Positions 1 to 5,029 of a stretch of 5,510 nucleotides of DNA are shown here, piece after piece. Source of the DNA: Spirochaetia bacterium (GTDB taxonomy: Bacteria > Spirochaetota > Spirochaetia > DTKZ01). How positions within the stretch are numbered: the stretch's first letter is position 1; every line of letters starts with the position of its first letter. The notes under the pieces are model-generated. The model had not been told where the DNA came from and ran no database searches. It worked only from the letters and a program-made list of their open reading frames with translations. A program made the position numbers and the translations under genes. The stretch spans positions 1-5,510 of the forward strand of contig JAISXE010000170.1 of NCBI GenBank assembly GCA_031270615.1, written 5' to 3'.

Positions 1-1
1 C

Positions 2-463
2 GCCCTTGGGGAAATCCGCGCGCGGCGCGGCGTGGCCACCCTGGCGGACATCGGCTCCGGCGCGGGGCTGCCCGGCATCCCGCTCGCGGTCTTTCTGCCG
101 CAAACGCCGGTGACCCTTGTCGAACCCTCGCAAAAACGCTGCGCCTTTCTGCGCTCGGCAGCCGCGCTGATGGGGCTGGAAAACGTAAGCGTGTTCGAGG
201 GGGACCTCGCCCTGGCGCGGCGGGAATTCGGCGTCGTTACCTTCCGCGCCTTCCGCCCGCTGGAAAAAAAAATACTGAAAAAACTTCTGGCGCTTACCGC
301 GCCGGGCGGCCTTATCGCGGCCTACAAGGCGAGGGCCGAAAAAACGCAAGGCGAAATCGCCGCCGCGCGGGAGCTTGGCCTTGATGCCCGCGCCCAAGCC
401 CTGTCCGTCCCCTTCCTGGAAGAGGAACGCTGCCTGCTCATTATTCCGGCACAGGCAAAATAA
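2..463 (+). CDS. rsmG: RsmG (GidB), 16S rRNA m7G methyltransferase, C-terminal part, 5' end outside window
   Basis: This is a SAM-dependent class I methyltransferase that, in the RsmG family, methylates N7 of a guanine in the 530 loop of 16S rRNA (G527 in E. coli) in the cytoplasm. The reading frame is open from base 2, so a GTG at 32 is internal and not the start; about 60-80 N-terminal residues are missing relative to the usual 200-240. Visible motifs are the SAM-binding loop ADIGSGAGLPGIPL, the acidic strand LVEPSQKRCAFL and the family signature VTFRAFRPL, followed by a strand ending in the methyltransferase core (GGLIAAYKA). The gene ends with TAA at 461-463 and converges on the TPR gene. 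A run of nine A at 264-272 lies within the coding sequence. The family assignment is firm. Confidence 0.95.
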   Translation, partial: ALGEIRARRGVATLADIGSGAGLPGIPLAVFLPQTPVTLVEPSQKRCAFLRSAAALMGLENVSVFEGDLALARREFGVVTFRAFRPLEKKILKKLLALTAPGGLIAAYKARAEKTQGEIAAARELGLDARAQALSVPFLEEERCLLIIPAQAK

Positions 464-568
464 AAAAGAAGACACCACGGACCTCACAGACAAAGGCACA
501 GACAAAGGCACAGACAAAGAAAAAAAAATTGCTTTCCCGTCCGCGTGGTCAGTGGTCTCTTGTTCTTT
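462..568. repeat. Intergenic imperfect inverted repeat enclosing 12-bp tandem repeats
   Basis: The left arm (469-491) and right arm (539-561) match as inverted repeats at 18 of 23 positions; the outer flanks are A-rich on the left and T-rich on the right. The intervening DNA contains three tandem copies of CACAGACAAAGG (485-496, 497-508, 509-520, the last with one change; the first overlaps the left arm) and nine A at 520-528. It lies between the convergent ends of rsmG and the TPR gene. A transcription-termination or REP-like role is possible, but the T run on the minus strand sits inside the loop, so this is not a standard intrinsic terminator. Confidence 0.75.
485..520 (+). repeat. Three tandem copies of a 12-bp unit
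   Basis: The unit is CACAGACAAAGG, at 485-496, 497-508 and 509-520; the third copy ends in A instead of G. It lies after the rsmG stop codon and mostly within the loop of the larger inverted repeat. Copy number may vary between strains by slippage, which is an inference. Confidence 0.9.
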
Positions 569-589
569 CAGCGGCCGGACAAGTTGGAA

Positions 590-1924
590 TTATTTAATCC
601 TTTCCAGAATCTTGACCAAAGCGTTTTTGCTCACAAGGTCGATAAGCCGGGCCTCGACAAAACGGCGCGCCTCCTCGGAAAATTCCCCCGGCGCGAAGCA
701 GTAACCCCTGCCGGCCTTCGTCTCCTTGATACGCGCGTGGAAATCCCTCAGCATCAGCTCGCCGACCCTCCCCGTCGAACGGACGAAGCGGTACAGAATC
801 GTGTCCTCCCATTTCGGCGTCTCCACGACGGTAAGAATATCCGCGTGGTCGCTCCCCTGGACGGAAATATCGGTAATCTTCACCCTTGATTTTGGAATAT
901 ACGAAGTCGCGATTTTCCGGCACAGCGTCACGAAATCCGCGCTGGAAGAAATCAGATAGACTTGAAGGTTCCTGTTCGAGTTCAGCTCCTTGAACTTGCC
1001 GATCTGGGCATCCACGTCCTTGTAACCCGGCTTTATCGTTTGGATCTCCATAAGAAGCGGAAGCGCCTTGCCGATTTCCTGTTTCTGCGAATACGCCGAC
1101 GCCAGGCGGTAGCGCAGCTCAAGGGCGACATCGCGCGGGGCCGAAGCATGCTTCATGCCGATTTCGAAATCCTGGACGGCCCTGTCGTACTGGTGGCCCT
1201 TGAGGTTGATCGTCCCCGCCAAAAGGCAGGACTGGGTCCCCCAAACCGGATCCGCCCGCAGATGGGTAAAAACCCGCAAAGCCTGCTCGCTCTGCCCCAG
1301 ATCGTAAAAGCACTGGGCAATGGCAAAAAGGTTTTCCTTGTCCTCTGGATGCATTTCCGCGGTTTTGCGCAAAAGCGGCATGGCCTCTTTGGGGCGGCCC
1401 AGCCTGTAATAAGCCTGCCCCAGGGATTTCACCGCCTCGAAGTTTTCCGGCTGCATCGTGAGGGCCTGCTTCAAAAGCGGAACCGCCTTTTCGTAATTCT
1501 TGTTCTGCGCCTCCAGAACGCCGAGATTGTAGCTCACCTCGAAGGACGGCCTCCCCGTTGCCTTCGCGAACTGGAAACCCTTGTACGCCTCTGGAAGATT
1601 CTTCAGATTCAAAGCCGAAACGGCATAGCGGAAAGCAATCTCAAACTGGTCGGCTTCGGAATCCCCCGGGGAAATGCCCAGCAAAACCTGGTAACAGCGA
1701 AAAGCCTTTTCCCAATCCCCTTCCTCAAAATAAATCCCGCCCAAAGCCAGCAGGGCCTCCCTGTCCTTGGGATTCTGGGCCAGCTTCCTGTTGGCCTCCT
1801 TTACAATCACATCTTTGTCTTTTGGCCTGCCTGCCTTGCCGTCCCCTGCTTTCCGGGTAATCAGAAAGAAAATGACAACCGCAACCACAACGGCAAGCAC
1901 AACAACGGCTATAATTGGGAGCAT
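590..1924 (-). CDS. Membrane-anchored TPR protein with degenerate Mrr-like C-terminal domain
   Basis: The 444-residue protein begins with one hydrophobic segment (about residues 3-22, rich in Val, Ala and Ile) followed by basic residues, consistent with an N-terminal anchor. Residues 37-52 are a charged linker. About seven TPR-like helical pairs follow between residues 54 and 301; the clearest are 127-160 and 161-194, with the usual LG-AY-LG-EA-P pattern. Residues about 320-444 form a separate domain ending in CFAPGEFSEEARRFVEARL and an Ile-Asp-Leu-Val strand, which resembles the end of Mrr-type restriction-endonuclease folds. Where Mrr enzymes carry Q-x-K, this protein has YRFVR (378-382), so nuclease activity is unlikely. 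The start is ATG at 1922-1924; no ribosome-binding site is seen at normal spacing. The stop is TAA at 590-592. It is probably a scaffold; no specific function can be assigned. Confidence 0.9.
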   Translation of the reverse strand: MLPIIAVVVLAVVVAVVIFFLITRKAGDGKAGRPKDKDVIVKEANRKLAQNPKDREALLALGGIYFEEGDWEKAFRCYQVLLGISPGDSEADQFEIAFRYAVSALNLKNLPEAYKGFQFAKATGRPSFEVSYNLGVLEAQNKNYEKAVPLLKQALTMQPENFEAVKSLGQAYYRLGRPKEAMPLLRKTAEMHPEDKENLFAIAQCFYDLGQSEQALRVFTHLRADPVWGTQSCLLAGTINLKGHQYDRAVQDFEIGMKHASAPRDVALELRYRLASAYSQKQEIGKALPLLMEIQTIKPGYKDVDAQIGKFKELNSNRNLQVYLISSSADFVTLCRKIATSYIPKSRVKITDISVQGSDHADILTVVETPKWEDTILYRFVRSTGRVGELMLRDFHARIKETKAGRGYCFAPGEFSEEARRFVEARLIDLVSKNALVKILERIK

Positions 1925-1932
1925 ATTGTATC

Positions 1933-1961
1933 AATATAAATAAGCCTTTCAAAAGTGTCAA
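1933..1961 (-). promoter_or_regulatory. Sigma-70-type promoter of the TPR gene
   Basis: On the minus strand, TTGACA (1956-1961) is separated by exactly 17 nt from TATATT (1933-1938). The -35 box is a perfect consensus and the -10 box matches 5 of 6. Transcription would be expected to begin near 1925-1927, one to three bases before the ATG at 1924, which implies a leaderless or nearly leaderless mRNA. Confidence 0.75.
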
Positions 1962-1968
1962 GAAAGCG

Positions 1969-1984
1969 GCCCTGGCCCCAGGGC
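1969..1984. repeat. 7-bp perfect inverted repeat upstream of TPR promoter
   Basis: GCCCTGG (1969-1975) and CCAGGGC (1978-1984) are separated by CC. The repeat lies 8 bases beyond the -35 box of the TPR promoter. It has no T run on either side, so it could be an operator or a readthrough barrier, but there is no direct support for either. Confidence 0.5.
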
Positions 1985-2016
1985 ATCGGCGTTTACCATC
2001 ATTGTATAGAATTAAA

Positions 2017-2103
2017 TTGCGCGAAGCGCAAATAGCCCGTGGGCGCAAGGGGGCTGGTCGCAATTTTCTTTAAGGCCGTACAAGCAGGCCGTGGGCGAAG
2101 CCC
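2017..2103 (+). repeat. Hairpin-rich segment with GCGAAGC mini-hairpins
   Basis: TTGCGC-GAA-GCGCAA (2017-2031) and GGGC-GAA-GCCC (2093-2103) are perfect stems closed by the same C-GAA-G loop. A third instance (2168-2182) forms hairpin 1 of the adjacent two-box element. The 9-mer CCGTGGGCG recurs at 2037-2045 and 2089-2097, so this stretch may be a degenerate duplication or an upstream extension of the element. Confidence 0.6.
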
Positions 2104-2136
2104 CGTGTTGGTGGTGCAAAACGGTCTGCCGCCCCT

Positions 2137-2236
2137 GCGCGAGGGATTGAAGCGGAAATCCCGCAGGGCTTGCGAAGCAAGCACGAGGAATTGGAGCGGA
2201 AAGCCCGGTTTTTGGCGCTTTGTGCCAAAAACGCGC
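2137..2236 (+). repeat. Two-box, two-hairpin structured repeat, copy 1
   Basis: The order on the plus strand is a terminal GCGCG (2137-2141), box A (2141-2163), hairpin 1 GCTTGC-GAA-GCAAGC (2168-2182), box B (2185-2207), hairpin 2 GTTTTTGGC with GCCAAAAAC (2208-2232, 7-nt loop), and a terminal CGCGC (2232-2236) that can pair with the start. The boxes share GAGGRATTGRAGCGGAAA and match at 20 of 23 positions. A second copy at 5030-5125 has nearly the same boxes but different hairpin stems. The element lies after the lnt stop codon, opposite in strand to the flanking genes. It may be a structured RNA or a palindromic dispersed repeat; the class is not recognised. Confidence 0.8.
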
Positions 2237-2332
2237 CAAAATTCCGAATCGGAGTGAAATTATAAATGGGTTTTGGAACAGGCTCGCGTAAAAACCGCAT
2301 TTCTTGTGATTTTCGTTTTGAAATCGGAATTC

Positions 2333-4015
2333 CTATGCTCTGGCCCTGGCGTTTCCGGCAAGGCGCGCAAGCAGCCCGGCGGCAAGGATACCCAAAGCCA
2401 ACACAAGGCACAGCCATGCGAACCAGTCCCCGAAGCGGGTATAAACCGTCGCCGGGCCATCGTACACGGGGACCTTCCCCAAAAGGTAGCCCTCGGTAAA
2501 CGGTTCGTGCATTTGCAGGATTTTCCCGTTCGGGTCAATGACGGCGGTCATCCCGCCGTTCGTGGCGCGGGCAACCGAGCGGCGGTTCTCCACTGCCCTC
2601 AGCACGGACATCTGCAAATGCTGCATCTCCGAAGCCACGCTGCCCGACCACGAATCGTTGGTGATGTTCAGGATCACCTGGGCGCCCTCCTGGACAAAAC
2701 GGCGCGAGATGTAGCCAAAGGAATCCTCAAAACAAATGGGGGTGGAGAACCTCACGCCCGCGGCCTCAAACACCACATAGTCCGTGCCCTTCTCCCAGAA
2801 ATGGGTATTCGCCTCTTTCAGCATCTTGTAAAAAAACGCGAAAGTCCTTTCGTAGGGGAAATGCTCGGTGAAGGGGACAAGGTGGATTTTCCTGTAGGTG
2901 CCCGCGATCCGGCCCTTGTCGAAAAGAATGGCGGCGTTATAGTCAACCCTGCGCGTGGCCCCGTACCTGTCGCGCTCAAGCTGGCCGTCGTCGTTCCCAA
3001 AAACAAAAGGCGTCGTCTGGACGGAAAGAAAGCGGCGCAGCTCGTCCACAAGGGCATACAGTTCCTGGTCCCTGCGGTAGCGGGTATGCCAGTCAATACC
3101 CGGAACAAAAGCCGTCTCCGACCACGCCACAATGTCGGGATTCTCCTCCAAAGCCTTTTGGCTCAGGGCGACAAGGCGGTTCAAATTATCGCGGTAGGCC
3201 CGGACCCCCCCCTCCCAGGGATCGATATTGTGCTGTACCAGCGCGATCTTCCAGGCGCGGGTCCCTTCAAGGCCCACAGGGGCGAAAAACCCATACACGC
3301 AGGCAAGCGCGAATAAGCCCGCGTAGGCAAGCGCCTCGGCCCTGTGCCGCCGGAAAAAAGCCCTTATGCGGGGCGCGCCCTCCCCCCGGAACTCCGGCAG
3401 CGCCGCGGCAAGGTAAGCCGACGGAAAAACAACAAGAAAACTGACGCCCCACACGCCGGTGGCCTCCGCGATCTGGAGAAGCGGCAGAAACAGGTACTGC
3501 GAGTAGCCGATAATCCCGTAGGAATAACCCGCAAAACCTTTTGTCCGAAGAATCTCGTAGGAAATCCAGATAAGGACCTGGACCGCATACCCGTAGCGGG
3601 GAAAAAGGAACGCCGCAAGCCGCAGAAAAGGAAAGCAGACCAGGAAGTAACCCAGATAAATCATAGGAACAATGAAAATCGCCAGGGGGTGGAAAGTCAA
3701 AAGCCAGTAATTGAAAATCGCGTAACAAACAAAACCGTACAAAGCCCCGTACAGGGGGGCGGTCTTCCAGGACGCGCGGGAAGCCACATAGAACGCCGGC
3801 GCAGCCGCGACATAGGCCAGGGGCCACCACCCGTCCCGCGACAGGGGGCTGGGAAAAGCGAGCGAAAACACCACGCCCCCCAGAACCAAAATGCCAAGGT
3901 TGGCAAAAAAACCCGAAGCGCCCCGGAACACGGGACGCGGAAGGCCCGCAGCACTAGCCGCCCGGCCCTTCGGAAGCGCGGCCGCCAAAGGCGCCTTTGA
4001 AGAAGCAAAACGCAC
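2333..4015 (-). CDS. lnt: Apolipoprotein N-acyltransferase
   Basis: Lnt transfers an acyl chain from a phospholipid to the N-terminal cysteine of diacylated lipoproteins, completing lipoprotein maturation at the periplasmic face of the inner membrane. The 560 residues comprise hydrophobic segments at roughly 38-56, 63-80, 86-107, 110-136, 143-155, 175-205 and 228-246, a nitrilase-like domain at about 255-517, and a closing membrane segment at 530-552. The expected catalytic triad is visible: Glu300 in WSETAF, Lys376 in YRKIHLVPF and Cys428 in PICFEDSF; Glu384 in PFTEHFPYE matches the additional conserved glutamate. The start is GTG at 4013-4015, one base after the hup stop codon, with GAGG seven bases upstream inside hup. 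The N-terminal 33 residues are Ala- and Arg-rich and less conserved in type. A G8 run in the coding strand (3205-3212) falls at residues 268-271. Confidence 0.96.
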   Translation of the reverse strand: MRFASSKAPLAAALPKGRAASAAGLPRPVFRGASGFFANLGILVLGGVVFSLAFPSPLSRDGWWPLAYVAAAPAFYVASRASWKTAPLYGALYGFVCYAIFNYWLLTFHPLAIFIVPMIYLGYFLVCFPFLRLAAFLFPRYGYAVQVLIWISYEILRTKGFAGYSYGIIGYSQYLFLPLLQIAEATGVWGVSFLVVFPSAYLAAALPEFRGEGAPRIRAFFRRHRAEALAYAGLFALACVYGFFAPVGLEGTRAWKIALVQHNIDPWEGGVRAYRDNLNRLVALSQKALEENPDIVAWSETAFVPGIDWHTRYRRDQELYALVDELRRFLSVQTTPFVFGNDDGQLERDRYGATRRVDYNAAILFDKGRIAGTYRKIHLVPFTEHFPYERTFAFFYKMLKEANTHFWEKGTDYVVFEAAGVRFSTPICFEDSFGYISRRFVQEGAQVILNITNDSWSGSVASEMQHLQMSVLRAVENRRSVARATNGGMTAVIDPNGKILQMHEPFTEGYLLGKVPVYDGPATVYTRFGDWFAWLCLVLALGILAAGLLARLAGNARARA

Positions 4016-4016
4016 C

Positions 4017-4319
4017 TTACTGCCTCAGCGCCCAGGTACTCTCTTTCAGCTCTTTTCCCGGCCGGAAAGCGGTAACCCCATGATCGCGGACCTGCACAGG
4101 TTCCCCGGTCCTCGGATTACGCGCCTTTGAACGGCCCTTGCGGGTGCGGATCTCAAAAGTCCCAAAACCGCGAAGCTCGACGATCTTATCCCCCGCAAGC
4201 GCGGCGCGGATCTCCTCGAAAATCGTATCGACGATGAAATGGATTTCCTTTTTATCGAACTGGGTTTTTTCTATAAGGGTTTCCACGATTTCGGCTTTTG
4301 TCAGTTTGTTTGACGCCAC
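4017..4319 (-). CDS. hup: HU/IHF-family DNA-binding protein
   Basis: This is a nucleoid-associated, dimeric DNA-bending protein. From GTG at 4317-4319 it has 100 residues beginning MASNKLTKAEIV, as HU proteins typically do. An upstream in-frame TTG at 4353-4355 would add 12 residues and overlap rpsT, and is rejected because AAGGGA (4326-4331) sits six bases before the GTG. The family signature GFGTFEIRTRKGRSKARNPR (residues 51-70) is intact, including Asn68-Pro69, the proline being the residue that intercalates into DNA in HU and IHF. The tail after residue 90 is slightly longer than in 90-residue HUs. The gene begins 28 nt after the rpsT stop codon and ends one base before lnt, which suggests cotranscription with rpsT and translational coupling to lnt. 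HU versus IHF subunit cannot be settled here. Confidence 0.95.
   Translation of the reverse strand: MASNKLTKAEIVETLIEKTQFDKKEIHFIVDTIFEEIRAALAGDKIVELRGFGTFEIRTRKGRSKARNPRTGEPVQVRDHGVTAFRPGKELKESTWALRQ
4022..4026 (-). promoter_or_regulatory. Ribosome-binding site of lnt inside the hup 3' end
   Basis: GAGG (4023-4026) lies within the last codons of hup and ends seven bases before the lnt GTG. It decides the lnt start and implies that ribosomes finishing hup can reinitiate on lnt. Confidence 0.65.
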
Positions 4320-4347
4320 GGCCTGTCCCTTCCCTATTTTGAAATCT

Positions 4348-4614
4348 TCACGCAAGCGCGTTGAGTTTCGCGCTCAGACGCGACTTCTTGCGCGCCGCAG
4401 CGTTCCTGTGAAACACCCCTTTCCCCGCCGCCGAATCAATCACCTTCTGGCAGGAAACATACGCCGCCCCCGCCTTCTCCTTGTTTTTTGCCTCGACGGC
4501 CTCCAGGAATTTCCTGATAGCCGTGCGAACCTCGCTGCGGACTTCCCGGTTGCGGAGCCTGCGCGCCTCGTTCTGGCGCTGGCGTTTTTCTGCGGAACCT
4601 TTTACATAAGCCAA
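4348..4614 (-). CDS. rpsT: 30S ribosomal protein bS20
   Basis: bS20 is a primary 16S rRNA-binding protein of the small subunit. From TTG at 4612-4614 the product has 88 residues, the normal length, beginning MAYVKGSAEKRQRQNEARRL. The family hallmarks are the basic first helix with RRLRNREVRSEVRTAIRKF, the middle segment carrying a conserved helix, and the closing AAGKGVFHRNAAARKKSRLS. The start is chosen because GGAGG (4624-4628) is nine bases upstream; an earlier in-frame TTG at 4639-4641 precedes that site. E. coli rpsT also uses UUG, where it contributes to autogenous control, so similar regulation is possible but unproven. It is the first gene of a probable rpsT-hup-lnt unit with its own promoter about 50 nt upstream. 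Confidence 0.94.
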   Translation of the reverse strand: MAYVKGSAEKRQRQNEARRLRNREVRSEVRTAIRKFLEAVEAKNKEKAGAAYVSCQKVIDSAAGKGVFHRNAAARKKSRLSAKLNALA

Positions 4615-4623
4615 GGTTACGGT

Positions 4624-4628
4624 CCTCC
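4624..4628 (-). promoter_or_regulatory. Ribosome-binding site of rpsT
   Basis: GGAGG on the minus strand, nine bases before the TTG at 4614, is a near-perfect Shine-Dalgarno sequence. It settles the start in favour of the UUG codon over upstream alternatives. Confidence 0.8.
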
Positions 4629-4668
4629 ATATTTCATTCAAAAATAAATTTTCGCGTGTTTGAACAAC

Positions 4669-4698
4669 ACTCTACAAACTATGCGTGGCGTCTGTCAA
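4669..4698 (-). promoter_or_regulatory. Sigma-70-type promoter of rpsT
   Basis: TTGACA (4693-4698) is followed after 18 nt by TAGAGT (4669-4674, 4 of 6 with the -10 consensus). Transcription would begin near 4662, giving a leader of about 48 nt before the rpsT start. The perfect -35 box is the strong element. Confidence 0.6.
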
Positions 4699-4701
4699 GC
4701 C

Positions 4702-4714
4702 GCGCGCCCCGCGC
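4702..4714 (-). other. GC-only hairpin between zinc-ribbon gene and rpsT promoter
   Basis: On the minus strand GCGCG and CGCGC pair around a GGG loop, three bases after the zinc-ribbon stop codon and just upstream of the rpsT -35 box. No T run follows, so it is at most a weak barrier to readthrough and not a clear intrinsic terminator. Confidence 0.4.
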
Positions 4715-4717
4715 AGT

Positions 4718-4888
4718 CTATTTGAAATCCCGGGGCCTGCGTTCCTGGCGCTTGCACTTCTCGCATTCCGCGATATTCCTCAGTTTTCCCCCAGAGAAAA
4801 CCGTTTTCATTTTGACCTCTCCGCCGCAGGAACAATAAAATCTCTGAGTCGCCGACGCCGTGCGGGCGTTTTTGCTTATCTGTGCCAT
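4718..4888 (-). CDS. Small zinc-ribbon protein, function unknown
   Basis: The 56-residue product begins MAQISKNARTASATQRFYCS. Four cysteines are placed as a zinc ribbon: Cys19-x-Cys21 and Cys42-x-x-Cys45, separated by a 20-residue loop containing two glycine pairs. The protein is basic, with an Arg- and Lys-rich tail KCKRQERRPRDF, which fits nucleic-acid or ribosome binding. The start ATG at 4886-4888 is supported by AGGAG five bases upstream and a promoter 34 bases upstream; a longer open frame to 5230 runs through the repeat copy and is not credible. The gene precedes rpsT by 103 bp on the same strand. I do not recognise the family by name; it resembles neither bL33 nor bL31 closely. A role in translation is an inference from context. 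Confidence 0.8.
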   Translation of the reverse strand: MAQISKNARTASATQRFYCSCGGEVKMKTVFSGGKLRNIAECEKCKRQERRPRDFK

Positions 4889-4893
4889 AGTCA

Positions 4894-4898
4894 CTCCT
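4894..4898 (-). promoter_or_regulatory. Ribosome-binding site of the zinc-ribbon gene
   Basis: AGGAG on the minus strand, five bases before the ATG at 4888. It supports the short 56-residue reading over the much longer upstream open frame. Confidence 0.75.
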
Positions 4899-4921
4899 AC
4901 CTCTAAACCTTGAGTTTCGCC

Positions 4922-4950
4922 ACTATAGCACGTTCGCGGAAAATGGGCAA
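4922..4950 (-). promoter_or_regulatory. Extended -10 promoter of the zinc-ribbon gene
   Basis: TTGCCC (4945-4950) is separated by 17 nt from TATAGT (4922-4927), which is preceded by TGC, giving an extended -10 element. Initiation near 4915 would leave a leader of about 27 nt carrying the AGGAG site. Confidence 0.7.
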
Positions 4951-4968
4951 GTAGGCAATTTTTGCCCA
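4944..4968. promoter_or_regulatory. Inverted repeat overlapping the -35 box, candidate operator
   Basis: TGGGCAA (4944-4950) and TTGCCCA (4962-4968) form a perfect 7-bp inverted repeat with an 11-bp spacer. The left half coincides with the -35 box of the zinc-ribbon promoter. A nested GGCAA-TTGCC pair overlaps it. The position fits a repressor site; no regulator is identified. Confidence 0.45.
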
Positions 4969-5029
4969 GGTAAAAACCACCAACGGAAACTGCCAGGTAT
5001 GCGGAATGAAGTGCGAGAAGTTGATTTGG

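Larger units (their letters stand above)
1925..2332. other. 408-bp gene-free region between lnt end and TPR gene start
   Basis: I see no credible coding sequence here. The small open frames run through hairpins and repeats and show no family resemblance. From left to right the region holds the TPR promoter (1933-1961), a 7-bp inverted repeat (1969-1984), a hairpin-rich stretch with GCGAAGC loops (2017-2182), and copy 1 of the two-box element (2137-2236). Bases 2237-2332, just after the lnt stop codon, show only a short TCCGA-A-TCGGA palindrome (2243-2253) and an 8-bp inverted pair (2240-2247 with 2324-2331). No T-tailed terminator for lnt is apparent. Confidence 0.7.

Noticed and set aside
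962..1939. Long plus-strand open frame of 325 codons
   Set aside because: It is antisense to the TPR gene, has no recognisable family pattern, and the minus-strand reading has a clear anchor and TPR repeats.
1985..2022. Second minus-strand promoter, TTGCGC with TATACA at 17 nt
   Set aside because: The -35 part is within a GCGAAGC hairpin and the -10 box matches only 4 of 6; the promoter at 1933-1961 is far better.
2208..2232. Intrinsic terminator for lnt or for a plus-strand transcript
   Set aside because: The stem is strong, but no T run follows on either strand.
2137..2236. CRISPR array
   Set aside because: There are only two imperfect 23-nt boxes per element, the interval is a perfect hairpin and not a unique spacer, and no cas gene is in view.
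1999..2417. Several short minus-strand open frames across the gene-free region
   Set aside because: They translate hairpins and the structured repeat, producing low-complexity text similar to that from the copy at 5030-5125; no ribosome-binding sites or family resemblance.
2273..3316. Long plus-strand open frame of 347 codons
   Set aside because: It is antisense to lnt, whose catalytic residues are all present; such frames are common opposite G+C-rich genes.
4320..4355. Twelve-residue N-terminal extension of HU from TTG at 4355
   Set aside because: It overlaps the rpsT end and adds residues not seen in HU proteins; the GTG at 4319 has a well-spaced ribosome-binding site.
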